Assembly (NCBI GenBank): GCA_002405525.1
Contig: DHLY01000064.1
Span: 15,471 to 21,455, forward strand
Origin: Proteobacteria bacterium UBA4656
Lineage (GTDB): Bacteria > Pseudomonadota > Gammaproteobacteria > Xanthomonadales > Ahniellaceae
Length of the DNA: 5,985 bases
Reading direction: 5' to 3'
This document shows positions 1-5,985 of the stretch, piece by piece (position 1 is the stretch's first letter; every line of letters begins with the position of its first letter). The translations under genes and the position numbers were made by a program. Under the pieces are notes generated by a model. That model saw only the letters and a list, made by a program, of their open reading frames with translations, did not search any database and was not told the origin of the DNA.

Positions 1-758
1 TGATGCTGCACGGCGAACCCTCGTGGTCGTGCCTGTACCGGCGGCAGGTGGCGCGTGCGGTGGCTGCCGGGCATCGCGTGGTCGCGCCCGACCTGATCGG
101 CTTCGGACGCAGCGACAAGCCGATGCGGATCGAGGACTACACCTACCAGCACCATGTCGACTGGATGACCGCCTGCGTCGAGCGGCTGGACCTGAACGGC
201 ATCACCCTGCTGTGCCAGGACTGGGGTGGGCTGATCGGCCTGCGTCTGGTGGCGGCGATGCCCGGACGCTTCGCGAGGGTGCTGGCAGCCAACACCTTCC
301 TGCCGACCGGCGATTCGAAGATGCCGGAGGCCTTCCTGAAGTGGCGCGACTACGCGCGCACCGTCGACGTGTTTCCGACCGGCGCGATTGTGGCGCGCGG
401 CTGCACCACCCCGCTGCCGCCCGCGGTGCAGGCGGCCTACGACGCGCCGTTCCCCGACGAGACCTTCAAGGCCGGCGCGCGCGCCTTCCCTGGCCTCGTC
501 CCGGCGACCCCCGACGATCCGGCCAGCGAACCGAACCGCGCGGCGTGGCAGTCGCTGATGCGCTTCGAGCGCCCCTTCCGCACCGCCTTCAGCGACCGCG
601 ACCCGATCACCGCCGGCGCCGACCGCGTGCTGCAGAAACTCGTCCCCGGCGCCCGCGGGCAACCGCACGTCGTGCTCGCCGGCGGCGGCCACTTCCTGCA
701 GGAAGACTGCGCGGACGCACTGGCCGACGCGCTGCTGGACTTCCTGCGCGCGGCGTGA
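1..758 (+). CDS. Haloalkane dehalogenase-like alpha/beta hydrolase (5' partial)
   Basis: Predicted cytosolic alpha/beta-fold hydrolase that would cleave carbon-halogen bonds through an aspartyl ester intermediate. The visible 251 residues resemble DhlA-type enzymes (from memory). The oxyanion-hole motif HGEPSWS lies at residues 3-9. The nucleophile elbow CQDWGG is at 71-76, with Asp73 as nucleophile and Trp74 as first halide-binding Trp. The cap segment AAYDAPFPDE is at 144-153, the likely catalytic acid is Asp200 (Asp198 is the alternative) in FSDRDPIT, and the base is His230 in GGGHFLQED. Numbering starts at the ATG at position 3, but that ATG is internal: the family's usual length is near 300, HGEP normally sits about 45-50 residues in, and the frame is open to the window edge. 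The second halide-binding Trp of DhlA appears to align with Cys134, so the substrate may differ. It ends at TGA 756-758. The family is sure; dehalogenase activity is likely but unproven. Confidence 0.88.
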   Translation, partial: MLHGEPSWSCLYRRQVARAVAAGHRVVAPDLIGFGRSDKPMRIEDYTYQHHVDWMTACVERLDLNGITLLCQDWGGLIGLRLVAAMPGRFARVLAANTFLPTGDSKMPEAFLKWRDYARTVDVFPTGAIVARGCTTPLPPAVQAAYDAPFPDETFKAGARAFPGLVPATPDDPASEPNRAAWQSLMRFERPFRTAFSDRDPITAGADRVLQKLVPGARGQPHVVLAGGGHFLQEDCADALADALLDFLRAA

Positions 759-771
759 GGCCGCCCGCATC

Positions 772-786
772 GCGCCATCTTGGCGC
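772..786 (+). terminator. Short GC-rich hairpin after the dehalogenase-like gene
   Basis: A perfect 6-bp inverted repeat, GCGCCA / TGGCGC, with a 3-base loop (TCT) starts 13 bases after the TGA of the upstream gene. No T-run follows, so it is not a classical intrinsic terminator. It could be a weak terminator or an mRNA 3'-end stabiliser. Confidence 0.3.
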
Positions 787-801
787 CCTGCGATCGGCCC
801 G

Positions 802-820
802 GCCCGGAGCGAAGCTGGGC
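802..820 (+). other. Bulged hairpin in the spacer before the exported-protein gene
   Basis: GCCC and AGC pair with GCT and GGGC around a GAA loop, with a two-base GG bulge on the left arm. It ends 23 bases before the ATG at 844. It may sit in the 5' leader of that gene or be part of the termination region of the previous one. In DNA this GC-rich such structures arise by chance, so confidence is low. I see no convincing -35/-10 pair anywhere in 759-843. Confidence 0.18.
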
Positions 821-843
821 GCAACATCCGCGTACCCAATCGC

Positions 844-1629
844 ATGCTCATCCGACCCCGCGCCATCGCCTGTCTCACCGCCGCGCTGCTCGCGGTGCCG
901 ATCGTTGCCGAGGCGACCGGTCTGCTGCATGTGCGCGAGGAAGGCTATGCCTTCGTCGACGGGCTCGAAACGTCCCCGCTGCCGGCGGACGGCTGGCTGG
1001 CGCTGGTCTGCGCGGACGGCGCCTGCCACCTCGCGCCCGCGCGCGCCTGGGCTGAGCGCGCGCCGGTGGAGACCCACGACGGAACGGTCGATGGCGAAGT
1101 GCTGCGCGGCGACGCACCGCCGGGCACGCTGGCGCTGCTGCGTGGCGTCGCCGGCGTGCAGGCCGGGCCGGTCGCGACCGAGTGGATCAACCCGCGGTTT
1201 CCCGACTTCAGCGCCGGAGACTGGGCCGGCGAGCACGGCGACGCGGCGCCGCCGGCGCTGGCGTGGCCCGCGATGGACGGCGGCCCGCGCCGCCTCAGCC
1301 TGATGATCGAGGAGGCATCGCCGGAATCCTGCTGGAGCGGGGACTGCATCGCGCGCTGGTGGCTGCACGGCGACGGCGAACCGGTCGTGCTGTTGCACAC
1401 CGCTGGCGATCCGGTGTTTGGCCGCGCGGGCTTGCTCGCGCCCGCCGATGCGCTGGTCTGGGCCGGCGATCTCGATGGCGATGGTCGGCTCGACCTGCTG
1501 CTGCGCCCGCAGCCGCGGCCGGATTACCTCGACCTGCGCCTGCTGCTCGGCCGTGATCGGCCCGCCACCGGCGAATGGCCGGCCTCATTGCAGTTCTACT
1601 GGTGGGACCCGTCGAACCCGGGATGCTGA
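844..1629 (+). CDS. Exported protein of unknown function with a calcium-loop-like motif
   Basis: I do not recognise a named family for this 261-residue protein. Residues 1-24 look like a Sec signal peptide: MLIRPR basic end, a hydrophobic stretch from about 7 to 21, then VAEA followed by TG, giving likely cleavage after residue 24. No lipobox is seen, so the product is probably periplasmic or secreted. Mature cysteines form two close pairs, CADGAC (56-61) and CWSGDC (163-168), plus a C-terminal Cys261; the pairs could be disulfides. Residues 209-217, DLDGDGRLD, place Asp at loop positions 1, 3, 5 and 9, as in EF-hand-like or FG-GAP/VCBS calcium loops, and are followed by LLL as in those repeats. 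ATG 844 is chosen because it gives the signal peptide; no strong Shine-Dalgarno precedes it. The gene ends at TGA 1627-1629, 6 bases from the convergent gene's stop. Confidence 0.75.
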   Translation: MLIRPRAIACLTAALLAVPIVAEATGLLHVREEGYAFVDGLETSPLPADGWLALVCADGACHLAPARAWAERAPVETHDGTVDGEVLRGDAPPGTLALLRGVAGVQAGPVATEWINPRFPDFSAGDWAGEHGDAAPPALAWPAMDGGPRRLSLMIEEASPESCWSGDCIARWWLHGDGEPVVLLHTAGDPVFGRAGLLAPADALVWAGDLDGDGRLDLLLRPQPRPDYLDLRLLLGRDRPATGEWPASLQFYWWDPSNPGC

Positions 1630-1637
1630 GCAGCGTC
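1622..1637 (+). terminator. Small hairpin spanning both convergent stop codons
   Basis: The two convergent genes are separated by only six bases (1630-1635). Bases 1622-1627 pair with 1632-1637 (GATGCT with AGCGTC, one G-T wobble) around a GAGC loop in the plus-strand transcript, covering the TGA of one gene and part of the stop of the other. No T-run follows on either strand. It may be a minimal 3'-end structure, or chance; transcripts from the two sides probably overlap. Confidence 0.22.
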
Positions 1638-3423
1638 AGGGCGCCACGGGTGCAGGCAGATCGGGCAGCACCTGGCCCGGCGTCCACCCGGCCTGCACCA
1701 GGCCATCGAGCCACCGGCTCACGCGCTCGCGCGCCTGCGTGCCGTGGGTCGGCAGCACCACCAGGTCGCCGTCGCGCGCCCAGCCGACGAGGCTGCGCGC
1801 GGCCTCGGCCTCGTCGAGCACGGTGTCGATCGCGTCCGGCGCGATGCCGGCGTCGAGCAGCGGCTCGCGGAGGATGGCCGCGATCTCGCCCGGCGCGCGG
1901 CCGCGCAGGTAACCCGCGATGTCCTTGAGCACCACGCGATCGGGGCGGTGGCGCGCGGCGACCGCGCCCAGTTCACGCACCGCGTCGTCGTCGCGGTTGC
2001 CGGCCTGGCCGAGCAGCAGGCCGAGCCGCCCGCCGCCGCGCAGGCCATCGGCGATGCCGAGCAGCGCGTCGAGGCCTTCCGGGTTGTGCGCGTAGTCGAG
2101 CAGCACGGTGGTCGCGCCCAGCGACCAGCGCTGCAGGCGGCCGCGATTGTCGGCGTGGCGCGCGCCGAACCCGGCGTACAGCGCGGCGAGCGCCGAAGCC
2201 GGCACGCCGAGCGCATGCGCCGCCAGCGCGGCCGCGGCGAGGTTGCCAATGTTGTAGGTCGCGCGACCGCCGAACGTGAGCGGCATCGCGGCGACGGCGC
2301 CGAGGCTCGCCACGTCGCCGCCGTGCGCCAGCAGCAGTTCGCCGTCGTGCACGCCCGCGGTGCGTCCGCCGGCGTCGCGGTGCGCGCGCAGCAGCGGATG
2401 CGCGTGCTCGCGCGCGAACCAGGCCAGCGGGCAGCCGAGGCCGGCACCGCGACGGCGCAGGATCGCATCGTCGGCGTTGAGCACCAGCACGCCGCGGGCG
2501 TCGATCGCGCGCGCCACGGTCAGCTTGACGTCGGCGAGGTCCTCGAGGCCGTATACGCCGTACTCGCCGAAGTGATCGGCGCTGATCCCGGTCACCACCG
2601 CGACATCGGCCCGCGTGACCGCCATCCCGCGGCGCAGGATGCCGCCGCGCGCGGTCTCCAGCACCGCGGCCTCGACGCCGGGATGCCGCAGCACCTGGCG
2701 CGCGCCGCCGGGGCCGGACCAGTCACCGCCGGCCACCGCGACGTCGTCGACGAACACGCCGTCGGTGCAGCAGTGGCCGACCGGCGCACCACGCGTGCGC
2801 AGCGCGGCGGCGAGCAGGCGCACGGTGGTGGTCTTGCCGTTGGACCCGGTGACCAGCGCCTTCGGCACCGCGCGCAGCGCCTCCCACGGCACCGCATCGG
2901 GCGCGGGCAGGTCGTCGACCGCCCACGAACGGCTCCAGCGGCCCTCGCCGATCGACAGCGTCGCATCGTCGATGCTGGCTTCGAGGCCGTGCGTGCGCGC
3001 GGCGGCCACCAGCGCCAGCAGCGCCGGCGCGCGTTCGCCGGCGGCGAGGCGGTGCAAGGTGTCCAGCGCGGCGGCTTGGTCCCACGACGCGGGATGGCCC
3101 GGGGCGTGGAACCCATCGTGCGCGCCGCTGGCGCGCTGCCACGCCCATTCGTTCACCTCGGTGGCGGCGAACAACTGGTCGAGCGGCGCCGACAGCAGCA
3201 GCGAGGCGCCGCCGGGATGCGCGCGCGCCACCCGCTGCGGCGGCGGCCAGCCGAGCGCCGCGCAGGTCTCGCCCACGATCGCGTGCCAGCGTTCGAGCAC
3301 GCCGGCCGCGATCGGCTGCGCGGACACCGCTTCCAGCACCGCGCCGGGCGCGGCGAAGTCCCGGTGGGGTCCGGTCAGGCGCCGCGAGTCGACGAAGGAC
3401 GGACTGGCGGCGGGCGCGTTCAG
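1636..3423 (-). CDS. CphA-related Mur ligase family protein lacking the ATP-grasp domain
   Basis: Predicted ATP-dependent amide-bond ligase of the MurC-F/CphA superfamily, 595 residues from the CTG at 3423. In order: N-terminal motif DSRRLTGPHRDF (12-23), resembling the LRGPN motif at the start of CphA; a reduced N region ending in LSIGEGRW (156-163); P-loop TGSNGKTT (192-199); VLETARGG (254-261); ADH (282-284); NADD (316-319); YNIGN (390-394); NRGRL (426-430); DYAHNP (443-448). The Mur half aligns clearly with that of the adjacent CphA, but the ATP-grasp domain is absent, so it should not extend a backbone. Start: the only other in-frame start is GTG 3337-3339, which has no ribosome-binding site and removes the N-terminal motif. 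CTG 3421-3423 overlaps the cphA stop as CTGA, and an in-frame stop at 3460-3462 excludes anything further upstream. A conservative call would be 1636-3339. Substrate unknown: it may modify cyanophycin, attach another amino acid, or act as a CphA partner. Confidence 0.88.
   Translation of the reverse strand: MNAPAASPSFVDSRRLTGPHRDFAAPGAVLEAVSAQPIAAGVLERWHAIVGETCAALGWPPPQRVARAHPGGASLLLSAPLDQLFAATEVNEWAWQRASGAHDGFHAPGHPASWDQAAALDTLHRLAAGERAPALLALVAAARTHGLEASIDDATLSIGEGRWSRSWAVDDLPAPDAVPWEALRAVPKALVTGSNGKTTTVRLLAAALRTRGAPVGHCCTDGVFVDDVAVAGGDWSGPGGARQVLRHPGVEAAVLETARGGILRRGMAVTRADVAVVTGISADHFGEYGVYGLEDLADVKLTVARAIDARGVLVLNADDAILRRRGAGLGCPLAWFAREHAHPLLRAHRDAGGRTAGVHDGELLLAHGGDVASLGAVAAMPLTFGGRATYNIGNLAAAALAAHALGVPASALAALYAGFGARHADNRGRLQRWSLGATTVLLDYAHNPEGLDALLGIADGLRGGGRLGLLLGQAGNRDDDAVRELGAVAARHRPDRVVLKDIAGYLRGRAPGEIAAILREPLLDAGIAPDAIDTVLDEAEAARSLVGWARDGDLVVLPTHGTQARERVSRWLDGLVQAGWTPGQVLPDLPAPVAP
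3420..3423 (-). promoter_or_regulatory. CTGA stop/start overlap coupling cphA to the Mur ligase gene
   Basis: On the minus strand cphA ends GAC GAC TGA, and the -1 frame reads CTG from the same bases, giving a four-base CTGA overlap of the same form as the common ATGA/GTGA coupling junctions. A weak purine-rich GAGAG element lies about 7 bases upstream inside cphA. This would allow terminating ribosomes to restart on the downstream gene. CTG starts are rare, so this is an inference from the reading frame and the conserved-looking N terminus. Confidence 0.5.
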
Positions 3424-5985
3424 TCGTCGCTCTCGCGCGCGAAGCGGATGCCGCGCTCGTCACGCACCATGCCTTCCATGCCGACGAAAGCCATCTCGCC
3501 GGCCGGCGTGCTGGGCAGCGGCACGTCCACGCTCTTCGGGCGTTCCGGGACCGGCGCCATGCCCTCGGGACGGAACTTGATGATCTGCTTCCACGAGCGC
3601 ACCAGCGCATCGGCGAACACCAGCAGCAGGTCGCCGGGCTGGCCCATGCGCAGCGCGGCGTCGATCGCCTCCTGCTCGTCGGGGATGACCGAGATCGCCG
3701 ACTTCGGCACGCCCTTGGCTTCCAGCGCGCGCGCCTGGATGCGCGGCACTGCGTCGCCGTCGCGCCCGCGCAACGCGTCGTCGCGGCGGCAGATGTAGTG
3801 GTCGAAGCGACCCGCGACCGCATCCGCGATCGCCACCAGGTCCTCGTCGCGGCGATCGCCGGGACCCGCCAGCACCACGATGCGCCGGCCCGTCACGTCG
3901 AGCCGCTGCGCGAGGTCGGCCATCACGCCGACCGCGTGCGCGTTGTGGCCGTAGTCGAACAGCACCTTGAACGGATGCTCGTTGAACACGTTCATCCGGC
4001 CCGGGGCCTGGAAGAAGGTGCTGTCGAAGGTGCGCAGGCCCTGCCGGATCGCGTCGAGCTTGATCCCCATCGAATACGCGATGGCGGCGGCGAACATCGC
4101 GTTCTGCACGTTGTGCAGCGCGCGGCCCTCCAGCGTGGCCGGGATCAGGTGGGTCCACAGCAGCGGGATGTGCCCGCCCTTGTCGTACAGCGCGATCATG
4201 TGCCCGTTGACGCCCGCCTCCAGCGCGCAGGCGCGCCCGCCGGCGCGGATGTGCTCGCGCACCAGGCCGTGGGTGGGGTTGAGGGTGACATAGCAGATGG
4301 TCCTGGCGTCGGTGTAGGCCGACATGCGCACCACGTTGGCATCGTCGGCGTTGAGCACCGCGCAGTCGTCGGCCACCTCGACCACGATGCGCTTGACCTC
4401 GGCCAACTGCTCCAGGGTGTCGATGCCTTTCATGCCGAGGTGGTCGGACTGCACGTTGAGCACTGCACCGACGTTCACGCTGCGCACACCCATGCCGGCG
4501 CGCAGCAGCCCGCCGCGCGCGGTCTCCAGCACCGCGAAGTCGATCAGCGGGTTGGACAGCACCATGCGCGCCGACACCGGGCCGGTCATGTCGCCCTCGA
4601 CCGTGCGCTGGCCGTCGACGTAGACGCCGTCGGTGGTGGTCAGCCCCGGCGTGAAGCCCGCCATCTTGGCGATGTGGGCCAGCATGCGCGAGGTCGTGGT
4701 CTTGCCGTTGGTGCCGGTGATCGCCGCGATCGGTACCCGGCTGGGCGATCCCGTCGGGAACAGCATGTCGATCACGGGGCCTGCGACGTCGCGCGGCGAG
4801 CCCTCGCTGGGTGCCACGTGCATGCGGAAGCCGGGTGCTGCGTTGACCTCGCAGATGCCGCCGCCGATCTTGCGGTAACTGGCGGCGATGTTGGTCGACA
4901 GGAAATCCACGCCGCCGACGTCGAGCCCGATGGCGCGGATCGCGGTCACCGCCATCTCGCGGTTGTCGGGGTGGATGATGTCGGTGACGTCGGTGGCGGT
5001 GCCGCCGGTGGACAGGTTGGCGGTCGAGCGCAGGTACACGACCTGGCCCTCGGGCGGGATCGAATCGGCGGTGTAGCCCGCGCGCGCCATCATCATCTCG
5101 GCCTGCGCGTCGAGCTGCAGCCGGGTCAGCACCTTCTCGTGGCCGATGCCGCGCCGCGGGTCGAGGTTCACCAGATCGACCAGTTGCGCGATCGTGTGGC
5201 GGCCATCGCCGACCACGTGGCCCGGCGTGCGGCGGGTGGCGGCGACCAGTTCGCCGTTGACCACCAGCAGGCGGTGGTCGTCGCCTTCGAGGAAGGTCTC
5301 GACGATCACCGAGCGCGAGATCTCCTGCGCCTTCTTGAAGCCCTCGATCACTTCCTCGTCGGTGGTCAGGCGGATCGAGATGCCGCGCCCGTGGTTGCCG
5401 TTGTAGGGCTTGGTCACCACCGGGAAGCCGATCCGGCGCGCGGCGCGCACCGCGCCCGCCTCGCTCTGCACCAGTTCCTGGCGCGGCACCGGCAGGCCGA
5501 GCGCGGCGAGGATCTTGTTGGTCTCCTCCTTGTCGCTGGCCAGTTCCACCGCGATGTGCGAGGTGCGCCCGGTGACCGTGGCCTGGATGCGCTGCTGGTA
5601 CTTGCCCTGCCCCAGTTGCACCAGCGACTGGTCGTTGAGGCGGAACCACGGGATGCCGCGCGCCTCGGCGGCCTTGACCAGCGCGGCGGTCGACGGGCCC
5701 AGCGCGCGGCGCTGCGCGAAGCGGATGAAGGCATCGCGCGCCTCGACCCAGTTCCAGCCCTCGGGCACGCTGCCCGCCGGGCGCAGGGCGTCGGGCAGCA
5801 GCGAACACAGCAGGCGCAGCGAGAGCTCGCCGGCCTCGATGCCTTCTTCCTTCTGCGCGTACTCGTAGACCACGCTGTACACGCCGGGCTTGCCGGTGCC
5901 GCGGGTCTTGCCGAAGCTGACGTCCTCGCCGGCGACGTTCTGCACTTCGATCGCCACGTGTTCGAGCACGTGGCCGAGCCAGGTG
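3420..5985 (-). CDS. cphA: Cyanophycin synthetase (5' partial)
   Basis: Makes cyanophycin, multi-L-arginyl-poly-L-aspartate, a cytoplasmic nitrogen store, using ATP to add Asp to the backbone and then Arg to its side chain. 854 residues are visible, numbered from Thr at 5982-5984. The N domain shows HVLEH (5-9). The lead-in QLGQGKYQQRI is at 123-133. The ATP-grasp domain includes GFPVVTKPYNGNHGRG (186-201), STGGTATDVTD (325-335) and EVNAAPGFRMH (379-389). The Mur-ligase domain shows P-loop TGTNGKTT (423-430), VLETARGG (485-492), SDHLG (513-517), NADD (545-548), HNVQN (624-628), APGRMN (660-665) and DYGHN (677-681). A hydrophilic Pro-rich tail of about 50 residues follows RSWKQIIKFR. All catalytic motifs look intact. 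The gene runs off the right edge: the GTG at 5967-5969 is internal, since TWLGH precedes it in frame as expected for CphA, and roughly 70 residues should be missing. It is the first visible gene of an operon with the Mur ligase. Confidence 0.96.
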   Translation of the reverse strand, partial: TWLGHVLEHVAIEVQNVAGEDVSFGKTRGTGKPGVYSVVYEYAQKEEGIEAGELSLRLLCSLLPDALRPAGSVPEGWNWVEARDAFIRFAQRRALGPSTAALVKAAEARGIPWFRLNDQSLVQLGQGKYQQRIQATVTGRTSHIAVELASDKEETNKILAALGLPVPRQELVQSEAGAVRAARRIGFPVVTKPYNGNHGRGISIRLTTDEEVIEGFKKAQEISRSVIVETFLEGDDHRLLVVNGELVAATRRTPGHVVGDGRHTIAQLVDLVNLDPRRGIGHEKVLTRLQLDAQAEMMMARAGYTADSIPPEGQVVYLRSTANLSTGGTATDVTDIIHPDNREMAVTAIRAIGLDVGGVDFLSTNIAASYRKIGGGICEVNAAPGFRMHVAPSEGSPRDVAGPVIDMLFPTGSPSRVPIAAITGTNGKTTTSRMLAHIAKMAGFTPGLTTTDGVYVDGQRTVEGDMTGPVSARMVLSNPLIDFAVLETARGGLLRAGMGVRSVNVGAVLNVQSDHLGMKGIDTLEQLAEVKRIVVEVADDCAVLNADDANVVRMSAYTDARTICYVTLNPTHGLVREHIRAGGRACALEAGVNGHMIALYDKGGHIPLLWTHLIPATLEGRALHNVQNAMFAAAIAYSMGIKLDAIRQGLRTFDSTFFQAPGRMNVFNEHPFKVLFDYGHNAHAVGVMADLAQRLDVTGRRIVVLAGPGDRRDEDLVAIADAVAGRFDHYICRRDDALRGRDGDAVPRIQARALEAKGVPKSAISVIPDEQEAIDAALRMGQPGDLLLVFADALVRSWKQIIKFRPEGMAPVPERPKSVDVPLPSTPAGEMAFVGMEGMVRDERGIRFARESDD

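Noticed and set aside
3..5. ATG as the start of the dehalogenase-like gene
   Set aside because: It would begin two residues before the oxyanion-hole HGEP motif and remove the first strands of the alpha/beta fold. The frame is open to the window edge, so the gene is truncated by the window.
23..1303. A 426-codon plus-strand frame crossing the dehalogenase-like gene and the exported-protein gene
   Set aside because: It overlaps two better-supported genes in another frame, and its product is Arg/Ala-rich without motifs.
3337..3339. GTG as the start of the Mur ligase gene
   Set aside because: It has no Shine-Dalgarno-like sequence upstream and would discard the in-frame DSRRLTGPHRDF segment. 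It is kept only as the conservative alternative.
1744..3798. A plus-strand open frame of 684 codons opposite the Mur ligase and cphA genes
   Set aside because: Its translation is an Arg/Ala/Gly/His-rich mix with no recognisable motif, while the opposite strand encodes clear Mur-ligase motifs across the same bases. Long antisense open frames are expected at this G+C content.
3460..5808. A second minus-strand open frame of 782 codons inside cphA
   Set aside because: Low-complexity Arg/Gly/Pro/Ala-rich translation in an alternate frame of a well-conserved gene; composition artefact.
5967..5969. GTG as the start of cphA
   Set aside because: The preceding in-frame codons read TWLGH, which continues the usual CphA N-domain motif, so the gene extends past the window edge.
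1..5985. CRISPR arrays, tRNA or rRNA genes, insertion sequences and attachment sites
   Set aside because: I saw no regular repeat-spacer pattern, no tRNA-like arms, no transposase motifs and no terminal inverted repeats on either strand.

Overview
The window is about 70% G+C or higher, densely coding, with little intergenic space and strong G/C-ending codon bias. The gene families and residue usage fit a gammaproteobacterium of the Xanthomonadaceae/Lysobacteraceae type (Lysobacter, Luteimonas and relatives). That placement is an inference from composition and gene content, not from a marker gene.

Layout: two plus-strand genes occupy the left quarter and two minus-strand genes the rest, and the pairs converge at about 1630. 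(1) At 1-758 is the C-terminal five-sixths of a haloalkane-dehalogenase-like alpha/beta hydrolase, cut by the left edge. (2) An 85-base spacer at 759-843 holds two small hairpins but no clear promoter. (3) At 844-1629 is a small exported protein of unknown function with a signal peptide, paired cysteines and one calcium-loop-like motif. (4) After only 6 bases comes the stop of a minus-strand Mur-ligase-family protein (3423 down to 1636). (5) Directly upstream of it in the same operon is cyanophycin synthetase, cphA (5985 down to 3420), whose first roughly 70 codons lie beyond the right edge.

The core of the window is the cphA plus Mur ligase pair. CphA carries an N domain, an ATP-grasp domain (adds Asp to the poly-Asp backbone) and a Mur-ligase domain (adds Arg to the Asp side chain), so by itself it should make multi-L-arginyl-poly-L-aspartate. 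The downstream protein is a paralogue of CphA that keeps a reduced N region and the Mur-ligase part but lacks the whole ATP-grasp domain. It could modify or decorate the polymer, couple a different side-chain amino acid, or assist CphA; the sequence does not decide between these. Its frame carries a family-like N-terminal motif upstream of the only GTG start, and the only usable start upstream is a CTG that overlaps the cphA stop as CTGA. This points to translational coupling with a rare start codon. No cyanophycinase or isoaspartyl dipeptidase gene is visible in the window.
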